Shown here: one piece after another, positions 26,571 to 34,275 of the stretch
Layout of the letters: each line of letters starts with the position of its first letter
Position numbering within the stretch: position 1 is the stretch's first letter
NCBI GenBank assembly: GCA_021824175.1
Contig: JAKALP010000004.1
Span: 221,104-285,103, forward strand
Origin: Deltaproteobacteria bacterium
GTDB lineage: Bacteria; Desulfobacterota; Desulfobacteria; Desulfobacterales; Desulfosarcinaceae
Length of the DNA: 64,000 bases
Direction: 5' to 3'
Notes under the pieces: model-generated
The model's input: the letters and a program-made list of their open reading frames with translations, nothing else
Told to the model about the DNA's origin: nothing
The model's database searches: none
Made by a program: the position numbers and the translations under genes

Positions 26571-26620
26571 GTGTGGCATGCCACACATCAGGTGCACCAC
26601 ACATATGTGGCATGCCACAT
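26571..26620. promoter_or_regulatory. Two perfect 16-bp palindromes upstream of the carboxylesterase
   Basis: GTGTGGCATGCCACAC at 26571-26586 and ATGTGGCATGCCACAT at 26605-26620 share the 14-base core TGTGGCATGCCACA and are centred 34 bases apart, about three helical turns. They lie about 150-200 bases upstream of the esterase ATG, as enhancer sites for a sigma54 activator would. The activator gene next door is the likely binder. A TGGCAC at 26487-26482 lacks a proper TTGC partner, so the promoter itself is not settled. Confidence 0.6.
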
Positions 26621-26680
26621 GCGGTTGGCTTGGGGTGCTTGCGATGGATAGTCAGCCAGTGGTTGATTGATAATGATCAT

Positions 26681-26813
26681 TCAGATGGAGGTCAATTTGC
26701 GGTACAGGGTGCGCCGGTGGATGCCCAGGAGCCGGGCCGCTTTGGCTTTATTACCGTCGGTTTGCTTCAACATGGCATGGATATCATCGACACCTATGGA
26801 TCTCTTGGCCGAA
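26681..26813 (-). pseudogene. Frameshifted Fis-type HTH end of the sigma54 activator
   Basis: In a different frame from the upstream gene, the minus strand encodes DDIHAMLKQTDGNKAKAARL followed by LGIHRRTLYRKL and a TGA at 26683-26681. This is the Fis-like DNA-binding helix-turn-helix found at the end of NtrC-family activators. The frame is lost in a run of seven C (26820-26814); eight would restore it. Confidence 0.8.
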
Positions 26814-28431
26814 GGGGGGGCGGTGAGTTGCCGGTTTTTTTCGAGTTGTAATCGCGAATGGCGGCAGGCAAGTGGGCCAGAGTGATCAGGTGGCCCCGGC
26901 AGAGGATAAAGGCGTGCTCGATGGCATGTTCCAATTCGCGCACATTGCCTGGCCAGGGGTAAAGCATGAGTTGGGTGAGCACCTCCTGGGAAATGCCCTC
27001 GACCACTTTTTTGAAGCGGTGATTGAAATCGCCCAGGAAATGATCCACCAGCAGCGGGATGTCCTCCAGCCGCTCGCGCAGCGGCGGCAATGCTACCTCA
27101 ACGACCATGAGGCGGTAGTAAAGATCTTCCCGGAACTCTCCCACTCGAACCTTTTCCTTTAAATCCTTGTTGGTGCAGGCGATCACCCGGACGTCCACCT
27201 TGCGGGGCGTGGACTCTCCCACCCGCTCCAATATCTTTTCCTGAAGCACTCGCAGCAGCTTGAGCTGGATCAGCGGCGAGATATCACCGATCTCATCGAG
27301 CAGGATGGTCCCGCCATCGGCGGCTTCGAAACGCCCCTGCTTGTCTTTGATTGCCCCAGTAAAGGCGCCTCGTACATGACCGAAGAGTTCGCTTTCCAGA
27401 AGATTTTCGGCCAGGGCCGTGCAGTTGACAGTGACAAAGGGTTTGAAGGCGCGCTGACCACAATAATGCAGGGCCCTGGCCACCAGCTCTTTGCCGGTGC
27501 CGCTTTCTCCAGTAACGAGCACTGTAGTTTCGAGATTGGTCAGATCTTCCAACAGAGTGTAGATTTGCTGCATGCGTTTGCTGCGACCGATGAGGTTCTG
27601 AAACTGGTTGCGTTCACGCAGTTCCCGCTGAAGATCATTGAGCATTGTGATATCGCGGATCACCAGGACAGCGCCGGCCGTATGGCCCTGGTCGCCCAGA
27701 ATCAGGGAGCTGTTGACGCTGACGATCTGGTGATCCCGTTGATGATGGCCGCATTCGATCCGGTGGCCGAGAATGTTCTTTTTCATATCAATGGATTGCT
27801 TCAGGATTTCACGGCACCCCTTGTTGCACGGCCCTGGGGCTTCGCTCAGGATCATGCCTCTGATTTCCCGGATGCCGATACCGCAGATGCTTTCCATGCT
27901 TGGATTGGCTTCAATGGCCCGTCGGGCCGGATCTACAAGGATAATGGCGTCCTGGACCCCTTCGAAAATGGCCTCCAATCTTGCCCGGTGCTCATTAATT
28001 TCCCGCTGGGCCTTTTCCTGTGCGGTGACGTCGCGTTGGACAGATCGAAAACCGGTGATGGTGCCATCCTCAGCGCGAATCGGCGATACGGAATCCTCCA
28101 CCAGAATGCGTTGGCCGTCTTTACGGATTACTTCGTGTACGAACCGGGTCGGAGTGCCGCTGCGGTAGACCTTCGAATATTCCCGGCGCAGCAGCTCCGC
28201 TTCTTTCTCATCCACATAGGTTCTGTAGCTGGAACCGATCAGCTCCTTGCGGCGATACCCCCATATCCGGCAGCCGGCATCGTTAATGTAAGTCAGGTGG
28301 CCTTTAAGATCGGTTTCGCCGACGCCATCATCGATTTCATTGAGAATCGCCTGGTATTTTTTAAGGGCTTCATGCAGGGATTTCTTGGAATTCATATGCC
28401 GTATTTTATCATGAATATTAATTAAGGCCAT
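26794..28431 (-). CDS. PAS-PAS-AAA+ sigma54-dependent activator, C-terminal HTH lost by frameshift
   Basis: Enhancer-binding activator of RNA polymerase-sigma54, 545 residues in the present frame. PAS domains at about 20-140 and 145-265; the second has a Cys cluster (C202, C206, C227) that could bind a metal or redox cofactor. The AAA+ domain has GESGTGKE (308-315), the sigma54-contacting GAFTGA (355-360) and GTILLDEIGD. The frame ends in PPPLRPRDP instead of the DNA-binding domain, which sits intact in the next frame. The start could also be the ATG at 28395. Whether the frameshift is real, phase-variable or a sequencing error is open. Confidence 0.85.
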   Translation of the reverse strand: MALINIHDKIRHMNSKKSLHEALKKYQAILNEIDDGVGETDLKGHLTYINDAGCRIWGYRRKELIGSSYRTYVDEKEAELLRREYSKVYRSGTPTRFVHEVIRKDGQRILVEDSVSPIRAEDGTITGFRSVQRDVTAQEKAQREINEHRARLEAIFEGVQDAIILVDPARRAIEANPSMESICGIGIREIRGMILSEAPGPCNKGCREILKQSIDMKKNILGHRIECGHHQRDHQIVSVNSSLILGDQGHTAGAVLVIRDITMLNDLQRELRERNQFQNLIGRSKRMQQIYTLLEDLTNLETTVLVTGESGTGKELVARALHYCGQRAFKPFVTVNCTALAENLLESELFGHVRGAFTGAIKDKQGRFEAADGGTILLDEIGDISPLIQLKLLRVLQEKILERVGESTPRKVDVRVIACTNKDLKEKVRVGEFREDLYYRLMVVEVALPPLRERLEDIPLLVDHFLGDFNHRFKKVVEGISQEVLTQLMLYPWPGNVRELEHAIEHAFILCRGHLITLAHLPAAIRDYNSKKTGNSPPPLRPRDP

Positions 28432-28473
28432 TACCGAATTGCAGCCTTCAGCCTATGGCTTCCCGTTCCCTTG

Positions 28474-28535
28474 GGGAATATTGGGGACCTATGTGATTTA
28501 ATGCTTTTCTCTCTAAATTATGGACTGACGGCAGT
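28474..28535. repeat. Copy 1 of a ~60-bp dispersed repeat
   Basis: The stretch begins GGAATATTGGGGAC and continues through ATGCTTTTCTCTCTAAATTA to GACTGACGGCAGTT. A near-identical copy lies at 29715-29777 in the same orientation; the two copies bracket the HigBA-like pair. ATTGGGGAC-type sequences are often seen at REP-associated transposase genes, but none is present here. The remainder of 28432-28720 holds no gene I can support. Confidence 0.75.
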
Positions 28536-28720
28536 TTAAGGCTCAACCCCAACATTCGAACGACCAGGGATCATCTGTGCGTAACTGCATAAAAAACAGG
28601 GTTTTTTATCTCCCCAAAGAAGATGATTTCAACATCCGTGAAATACGGGGGGGGCATTTGAACAGAAATCTACATTTACGGCTCCATCCCCTGCCGCCGC
28701 CGTAAGCGGATTAAAGATCT

Positions 28721-29053
28721 TTAGGATGCAGTTGTTTTGTTTTCGCCAATAGACGAAAAGTTTGTAATTTTCACTGCGCCGTCTGGGAACCGCGCTACAA
28801 TATCAAGCTCTCCCCCCATAGCCTCAATAGTCGAACGCAAAGTGGAAATGTAGATATCGGTGCGTTTTTCCAGTTTGGCTACATTCGGTTGTTTGATTTG
28901 TAAAGCTTTCGCCAGCATCTCTTGAGATAAACCCCTGGCACGGCGCAATTCGTGCAGCGGCATCTCCGTAAGCATCTCCCGATAACGGGCGTCGGAACGG
29001 GCGATGGCTTCCGCCGACATTTTGGCTTCCAGTTCAGCAAATTTACGTGCCAT
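28721..29053 (-). CDS. HigA-like antitoxin (XRE family)
   Basis: Probable antitoxin of a toxin-first (HigBA-type) pair. 110 residues, with an N-terminal helical part and a central XRE helix-turn-helix (LSQEMLAKALQIKQPNVAKL). The ending IGENKTTAS is unremarkable. Its start overlaps the toxin stop by 11 bases. It probably binds the toxin and the pair's own promoter upstream of the toxin gene. Confidence 0.82.
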   Translation of the reverse strand: MARKFAELEAKMSAEAIARSDARYREMLTEMPLHELRRARGLSQEMLAKALQIKQPNVAKLEKRTDIYISTLRSTIEAMGGELDIVARFPDGAVKITNFSSIGENKTTAS

Positions 29054-29411
29054 TTTTCGAGCCCTCCCTTCGCAAGGTTTCTAAATGTTCGTTGTAAAGT
29101 CGATCCGCAATCGGCACATATTTTTCATACCAGCGATCCTTGCCGGTTTTATCACCACCAATCAAAAGAATTGCGCAGCGACGCGGATCAAAAGCATAGA
29201 GTACACGATATGGCCGGCCACTGTGTTGAATTCGCAGCTCACGCATATTGCCATGACGAGAGGCCGTTATGTCGCTAGAGTGTGGAAAACGCAGTTGGGG
29301 ACCAAAAGCACCCAGCAATTTTACAGTGGCACGCACCGATTCTTGTTCTCCTTCACTAAGCCCATCCCACCATTGGCCGAACTCATCAGTATACTCAATT
29401 TCCCATTTCAT
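29043..29411 (-). CDS. HigB-like toxin (RelE/Gp49 family)
   Basis: Probable mRNA-cleaving toxin, 122 residues. The sequence fits the phage-derived Gp49/HigB family: EIEYTDEFGQWWDGLSEGEQ at the N-terminus, LRFPHSSDITASRHGNMREL, then YRVLYAFDPRRCAILLIGGD. The last stretch is the family's core strand pair. First gene of the pair. The two genes sit between two copies of a 60-base repeat. Confidence 0.85.
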   Translation of the reverse strand: MKWEIEYTDEFGQWWDGLSEGEQESVRATVKLLGAFGPQLRFPHSSDITASRHGNMRELRIQHSGRPYRVLYAFDPRRCAILLIGGDKTGKDRWYEKYVPIADRLYNEHLETLRREGSKNGT

Positions 29412-29609
29412 GGTGCAATTATACCCATTAAGATATATGCCGTCAAGGGTATGTTTATTTTTTTGCGGAACTCTGCGGATCTTAATAAATTCGTATCATC
29501 AACCGCAAATCTTCTTTTGATCATGCTGGTCATTGGTCCCCAAAGCGCTAAATCCCAGGGGGGGTGGGGGACACCTTACTGAATTATCGACGACAGTCCG
29601 TAAGTTTCT

Positions 29610-29720
29610 TGTGCTTCCGGCTGCACGCTTGCCACTCGCACATGGGCGCGCCTGAGCGGTGGTCAACCCCTGGTGACCACCTATTCCTATGATCCAACCA
29701 CCGGAATTTCCACCGGAAAT
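29610..29720 (+). pseudogene. RHS/YD-repeat protein fragment 1
   Basis: Plus-strand translation from about 29610 gives LATRTWARLSGGQPLVTTYS followed by YDPTTGIST. This is the tandem YD-repeat pattern of RHS/wall-associated proteins. It has no start and runs straight into the second copy of the 60-base repeat. Between the HigB start (29411) and this fragment nothing else is seen. Confidence 0.6.
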
Positions 29721-29777
29721 ATTGGGGACGTCTATGATTTTATGCTTTTCTCTCTAAATTATGGACTGACGGCGGTT
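29715..29777. repeat. Copy 2 of the ~60-bp dispersed repeat, inside the RHS remnant
   Basis: GGAAATATTGGGGACGTC is followed by the same ATGCTTTTCTCTCTAAATTA and GACTGACGGCGGTT as copy 1 at 28474, with a few differences near the left end. It interrupts the RHS reading frame, whose second fragment resumes about 45 bases later. Confidence 0.75.
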
Positions 29778-29822
29778 CAGGAGGGGCGATTTTTTCTTTA
29801 ACCTCCGTTTTGTCTTTTTCAA

Positions 29823-30210
29823 ACCTGGTGGCAGCAAACCATCCAGCGCGTCTATCCCAATGCCAACGACCCCGCAGCCGTCACCGCGGCCACTCAGCGC
29901 ACCCGCGTCAGCGGCTTGATTGAACACAACGTACGCGCCGAATCCATCGCCATCGACATCCACGGCAACCCGACCATCAGCCGCACGATCATCGAGCGCA
30001 CCACCCAAACCCAGACCATCGATTATCCGGAAAGCACCAGCGATGCCCGCACCATCAGCGTCAACGGCCGGGTCATGGCAAGCAGAAGCAAAACCGGCAT
30101 TACTACTACTTTTGATTATGACCCCCTGGGCCGCCAAACCAGCGCCACTGATAGGCGCACCGGTCCGGCTATCTCCCACTTTGACGAGGCCACCGGCTTT
30201 GCTTCGAGCC
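29823..30210 (+). pseudogene. RHS/YD-repeat protein fragment 2
   Basis: The open stretch TWWQQTIQRVYPNANDPAAV continues through IDIHGNPTISRTIIERTTQT to TTFDYDPLGRQTSATDRRTG, a clear YD repeat. No start codon with a ribosome site is present. The C-terminal part is replaced by XRE-cupin gene sequence at 30211. It is probably the remains of a large RHS gene. Confidence 0.7.
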
Positions 30211-30391
30211 AAGGACTTTTTCGAGTATCTCACTGGCACTATCACTCATAACAAGGGGCCTTGCCAAAAGCAGATCGGCCCCCGCATCGAACTCTGCAAT
30301 ACCCTGGGCCTACTATCTTTCCACCACCCCCCATCTGCTCAAGGCCAAACAGGGCCGGGTGTGCATTCTGACGGTAATTTTTGGCGAATAG
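30211..30391 (+). pseudogene. Internally deleted copy of the XRE-cupin regulator
   Basis: 30211 onward encodes KDFFEYLTGTITHNKGPCQK, matching DYFEDLTGDISACDSPCQEQ of the regulator at 23693. After the start of its HTH it jumps, in another frame, to AYYLSTTPHLLKAKQGRVCI and the stop at 30391, matching that protein's C-terminal end. Over the last 84 bases the two genes are nearly identical in DNA. About 400 bases of the middle (HTH and cupin core) are gone. The join also fuses it to RHS sequence. Confidence 0.8.
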
Positions 30392-30904
30392 CTGTCGGCC
30401 CCCCCGGCCTTCCGATCGGAATCAAGTATGGGGTTATTCGGCCATCCCCGTCCCGCATTTTTACGTGGCGGGGATGCGGTGGCTCCATCCGACTGAAATT
30501 TGACATCCCTCATTTATTTAAGTCTATTATTAAAAAATAAATCGCCCTCATTTTTTGTTGACATTTCCAATGATTTGCCGGAGGATGCCGTCATGAGCGT
30601 TTGCCATCCAGTCAATCGCAGTGGTCGAGAGGGGTAACAGCCTTTTCGCCCCTCCAAACTGAATAATTTCCCTATAAGCTCTGCTTGGTTCAGGCTTTAC
30701 TGTTAGAAGCACCGAAATCTTTTTTATTTACGATGAATTGCCACGCAAAGAAGCATATTTTGCTCTTCGTTCTTTTCATTGAGGGAACGGGTGCGTTTAA
30801 ACACCCACCCTAGGGTACGGTTTCAGGAGGCCCCCGGCGGGTAAAGGACTTTTTAAGCAGGCTCGCGATGCACCGAACAATCACTAAACACTTGGGGAGG
30901 AACT
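30392..30904. other. Spacer upstream of the hydrogenase operon
   Basis: No gene is supported. It holds a CATCCCCG/CGGGGATG inverted repeat near 30440-30480. A TTGACA lies near 30560 without a matching -10. A GGAGG-preceded ATG at 30592 opens only 14 codons. The hydrogenase promoter must lie here, since a GGGGAGG ribosome site directly precedes hybO, but I cannot fix its position. Confidence 0.5.
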
Positions 30905-32107
30905 ATGGCCAATCATGATTCCGCAATGAACCCAGGCCCTCTGGGGCTGGTGTCCCGCCGCAGCTTTTTGAAATACTGCACCATCATGGCCGCCAGCATG
31001 GGATTGCCCCTGAGCGCCGCCGAAAAGATCGCCGCGGCGGTCACCTCGCCCAGCCGCCCGCCGGTCATCTGGCTTTCCGGCCAGGAGTGTACCGGCTGCA
31101 CGGAAACTTTGCTGCGCGCCACCCACCCCACGGTGGAGCATTTACTGCTCAACCTGATCTCTTTGGATTACCACGAAACGCTGGCAACCCCCTCCGGCCA
31201 TCTGGCCGAAGCGGCCAAGCGCTCCTCCATTGAGGCCAACAAGGGCAAATTCGTGCTGGTCACCGAAGGCGCCATCCCGCTCAAAGATGGTGGGATCTAT
31301 TGCAAGATCGGCGGCCGCCCGGCGGTGGATATTTTGCGGGAGACCGCGCCGCATGCCGCCGCTATCGTGGCCATCGGCTCGTGTGCCTCGTGGGGCGGCA
31401 TTGCCGCATCCGCGCCCAATCCCACCGGCGCCGTCGCCACCCACGAAGCCCTGGAGGGCAAATTCACGGTGATCAACATTCCCGGCTGCCCGCCCAGCCC
31501 ATATAATTTCCTCTCCACCGTGCTCTATATTTTGACCTTCAACAAACTGCCGGCATTGGATGACCAGGCCCGGCCTCTGTTCGCCTATCGTCGCCTGATT
31601 CATGAAGGCTGCCCGCGCCGGCCTCACTTTGACGCCGGACGCTTTGCCATGCAGTTTGACGATGACGGCCATCGCCGCGGCTGGTGTCTGTACAAGCTGG
31701 GCTGCAAAGGCCCGGTGACCTACAACAACTGCCCGGCCATCCTGTATGGCGATGTGGGGGCCCGCAGTTGGCCGGTGGAAACCGGCTGCCCCTGCTTTGG
31801 TTGTTCGGAAAAGGGAATCGGCTTTACCAAACCACTGGTGGAAATGGCCAGCCTGGAGCATTTTACTCCCACGGGGCTGCCATCGGCCACAGGAGAAGAA
31901 AAAGGACGGGCCGGCGGCCGTGTTCTGCGGTTGACGCCGCCCGACACTTACGCACCCATTGAAGTTGAGCAGGGGCAAGGAACTTCAGCGGTCACGGTCG
32001 GAGTATTGGCTGGATTGGCTGGCGCGGCCATCGGCGCCGGCGCAGTGGCCGCCGTCAAGATCGGAAAGAATAACCCGGCCCAGGATGAGCCGAAGAAAAA
32101 GGAATAA
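30905..32107 (+). CDS. hybO: [NiFe]-hydrogenase small subunit (HybO type)
   Basis: Electron-transfer subunit of a periplasm-facing uptake hydrogenase, carrying Fe-S clusters from the NiFe site toward the quinone pool. 400 residues. The Tat signal is SRRSFLK (17-23). Proximal cluster Cys are in ECTGC (62, 65), GSCASWGG and GCPPSP; medial and distal cluster ligands are in the GWCLYKLGCKG, NNCP and CPCFGCSEK stretches. A C-terminal membrane helix (VGVLAGLAGAAIGAGAVAAV) anchors it. First gene of hybO-A-B-C. Confidence 0.96.
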   Translation: MANHDSAMNPGPLGLVSRRSFLKYCTIMAASMGLPLSAAEKIAAAVTSPSRPPVIWLSGQECTGCTETLLRATHPTVEHLLLNLISLDYHETLATPSGHLAEAAKRSSIEANKGKFVLVTEGAIPLKDGGIYCKIGGRPAVDILRETAPHAAAIVAIGSCASWGGIAASAPNPTGAVATHEALEGKFTVINIPGCPPSPYNFLSTVLYILTFNKLPALDDQARPLFAYRRLIHEGCPRRPHFDAGRFAMQFDDDGHRRGWCLYKLGCKGPVTYNNCPAILYGDVGARSWPVETGCPCFGCSEKGIGFTKPLVEMASLEHFTPTGLPSATGEEKGRAGGRVLRLTPPDTYAPIEVEQGQGTSAVTVGVLAGLAGAAIGAGAVAAVKIGKNNPAQDEPKKKE

Positions 32108-32110
32108 GCC

Positions 32111-33076
32111 ATGAGTATCAGCCGAAGAGACTTCTTTAAAGTTTCCGCCGCGGGTGGTGCCATGGCTGCCGCCGCTATAGCGCCGGCGACGGCCTTGGCG
32201 CGCGAAACCAATGCACGTCTGCCCGAGGCCGTGGGCATTCTCTACGATGCCACGGTCTGCGTGGGCTGCAAAGCCTGCATGGTGGCGTGCAAGGAGTATA
32301 ACCATCTGCCGGCCGAGCGTTCGACCCCCACCCGCTTGTGGGATGATCCGCGGGATCTGTCCGCCAAAACCTACAACATCGTCAAGCTCTATAAAAACGG
32401 CACTGGCCAGGTCAAAGACCGGGAGCAGGACGGCTACTCCTTTGTCCGGCGCTTTTGCATGCATTGCGTCGATCCCTCCTGCGTCTCGGCCTGCCCGGTA
32501 TCAGCCCTGACCAAAGATCCGCAATCCGGCATCGTGCGGTACAATGCGGACAATTGCATCGGCTGCCGCTACTGTCAGATCGCCTGCCCTTACAATATCC
32601 CCAAGTTCGAGTGGGACACGCCATTTCCCCAGATCAAGAAATGCCAACTGTGCTCCCACCGGCTTACCGCCGGGGCCTATGCGGCCTGCTGCGAATTTTG
32701 TCCCAACGGCGGGTCGGTGTTCGGCAATGTGCAGGATCTGCTCAAAGAGGCCCGGCGTCGCCTGGCGCTTGTACCTGGGCAGACGGCCGCCTATCCGCTG
32801 CACCGCGTCGATGGCCAGGAGGTGCGCCATCGGGTGGTGACCCCATACCGCCAGCATATCTTCGGCGAGCGGGACGGCGGCGGCACCCAGGTGATCATGC
32901 TGGCCGGCGTGCCCTTTGAACGCCTGGGCCTGCCTCTGCTGCCGATCCAATCCCAGGCCAGCCATTCCGAGACTCTCATGCACACTCTGTATAAGGGGAT
33001 GATCGGGCCATACGCAGTGCTGGGCGTACTCTTCTACCTGGTTTTCCGACACACCACCAAAAAAGATTTACCCTGA
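32111..33076 (+). CDS. hybA: Hydrogenase Fe-S electron carrier HybA
   Basis: Ferredoxin-like subunit with four [4Fe-4S] sites that links the small subunit to HybB. 321 residues, starting 3 bases after the hybO stop. The Tat motif is SRRDFFK (4-10). Cys groups: CVGCKACMVAC, CMHCVDPSCVSACP, CIGCRYCQIACP and CQLCSHR with CCEFCP. A single C-terminal membrane helix (IGPYAVLGVLFYLVF) matches HybA. Confidence 0.94.
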   Translation: MSISRRDFFKVSAAGGAMAAAAIAPATALARETNARLPEAVGILYDATVCVGCKACMVACKEYNHLPAERSTPTRLWDDPRDLSAKTYNIVKLYKNGTGQVKDREQDGYSFVRRFCMHCVDPSCVSACPVSALTKDPQSGIVRYNADNCIGCRYCQIACPYNIPKFEWDTPFPQIKKCQLCSHRLTAGAYAACCEFCPNGGSVFGNVQDLLKEARRRLALVPGQTAAYPLHRVDGQEVRHRVVTPYRQHIFGERDGGGTQVIMLAGVPFERLGLPLLPIQSQASHSETLMHTLYKGMIGPYAVLGVLFYLVFRHTTKKDLP

Positions 33077-33088
33077 GAGGAGGCGATC

Positions 33089-34264
33089 ATGAAGGAGCGC
33101 ACGATGATGGAAAGCCATCGCCCCCTGGGGGGCAAAATCGTCACAAAACCTTTCATCGTATTGACCTTGCTGGCCTTGACCGGCGTGGTGTTCATGATCC
33201 AGCGCTACCGGTACGGCCTGGGCGCCGTCACCCATCTCAGCGACGGCTATCCCTGGGGCATCTGGATTACCTACGATGTACTGGTGGGCACGGCCCTGGG
33301 CTGCGGCGGCTATGCCACGGCCATTTTGGTCTATATCTTCAACCGTTGGGAGTACCACCCGCTGATTCGCTCGGCCGTGCTGACCAGCGCCTTTGGTTAC
33401 ACCCTGGCGGCGGCGGCCATCTTTCTGGATATCGGCCGTTACTGGAACGCCTACCATCTTTTCTTTCCGTGGTATGTCAATTTCAACTCCGTGCTGGTGG
33501 AGGTGGCCCTGTGCATCGCCGCCTATGTGGTGGTTTTGTGGCTGGAGGTAGCGCCCGCGGTGATGGAAGGACATCCGAGCTCCAACAGCGCCCAATCCGT
33601 TAAAAGGCGGGTGGAGCGCTGGCTGCCCATGATCGTGGCCTTCGGTATTCTACTGCCCACCATGCATCAATCGTCGCTGGGCGCCATGATGATTATCGCG
33701 GGCTATAAAGTCTCGCCCCTGTGGCAATCAGGTTTGCTGCCGCTTTTCTTCCTGCTTTCGGCCATCGCCATGGGCTATGCCGTGACGCTCTTCGAATCGC
33801 TTTTGTCTTCGCTCTTTTTCGGCCGGCCCTTTGAAACCCATTTGATCAAAAAGATGGGGGGCGTGATGGCCTGGGTGATCGGTGTCTATTTGATCCTGCG
33901 CTTCGCCGATCTGGCGGCCCGCGGGCAGTTGAATCTGATCGCCAAAGGGGATCTTAACAGCGCCATGTTTATTTTGGAGAACTTCTGTTATCTGGCCGCA
34001 TTTCTTCTCCTGGCCAGCAAAGCCTGGCGGGAAAATCCGCGCACGCTCTTTATCGCGGCGGCCCTGATGCTGCTGGCCGGCGCGCTCTATCGTTTTGATA
34101 CTTACTTGGTAGGATTCAACCCCGGACCAGGCTGGCATTACTTCCCGGCCTTGCCGGAAATCCTGATTACTGTCGGAATCGTGGCCATTGAGCTGATGGC
34201 CTATCTTTATTTCGTGAAACGTTATCCTGTGCTGCCGGCCGTCGGGCAAGCCAAACATGCATAA
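33089..34264 (+). CDS. hybB: Hydrogenase integral membrane subunit HybB (NrfD family)
   Basis: Multi-spanning quinone-reactive subunit, 391 residues with about ten hydrophobic helices. It starts with KPFIVLTLLALTGVVFMIQR and contains LSDGYPWGIWITYDVLVGTA, a pattern of NrfD/HybB proteins. An AGAGGAGG ribosome site precedes the ATG. It has no heme ligand set of a cytochrome b, so electrons should go directly from HybA to quinone. Confidence 0.93.
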   Translation: MKERTMMESHRPLGGKIVTKPFIVLTLLALTGVVFMIQRYRYGLGAVTHLSDGYPWGIWITYDVLVGTALGCGGYATAILVYIFNRWEYHPLIRSAVLTSAFGYTLAAAAIFLDIGRYWNAYHLFFPWYVNFNSVLVEVALCIAAYVVVLWLEVAPAVMEGHPSSNSAQSVKRRVERWLPMIVAFGILLPTMHQSSLGAMMIIAGYKVSPLWQSGLLPLFFLLSAIAMGYAVTLFESLLSSLFFGRPFETHLIKKMGGVMAWVIGVYLILRFADLAARGQLNLIAKGDLNSAMFILENFCYLAAFLLLASKAWRENPRTLFIAAALMLLAGALYRFDTYLVGFNPGPGWHYFPALPEILITVGIVAIELMAYLYFVKRYPVLPAVGQAKHA

Positions 34265-34275
34265 GGAGAAGTCCC

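Noticed and set aside
30592..30636. 14-codon ORF with a GGAGG site upstream of hybO
   Set aside because: Too short, no similarity, and no reason to think of a leader peptide.
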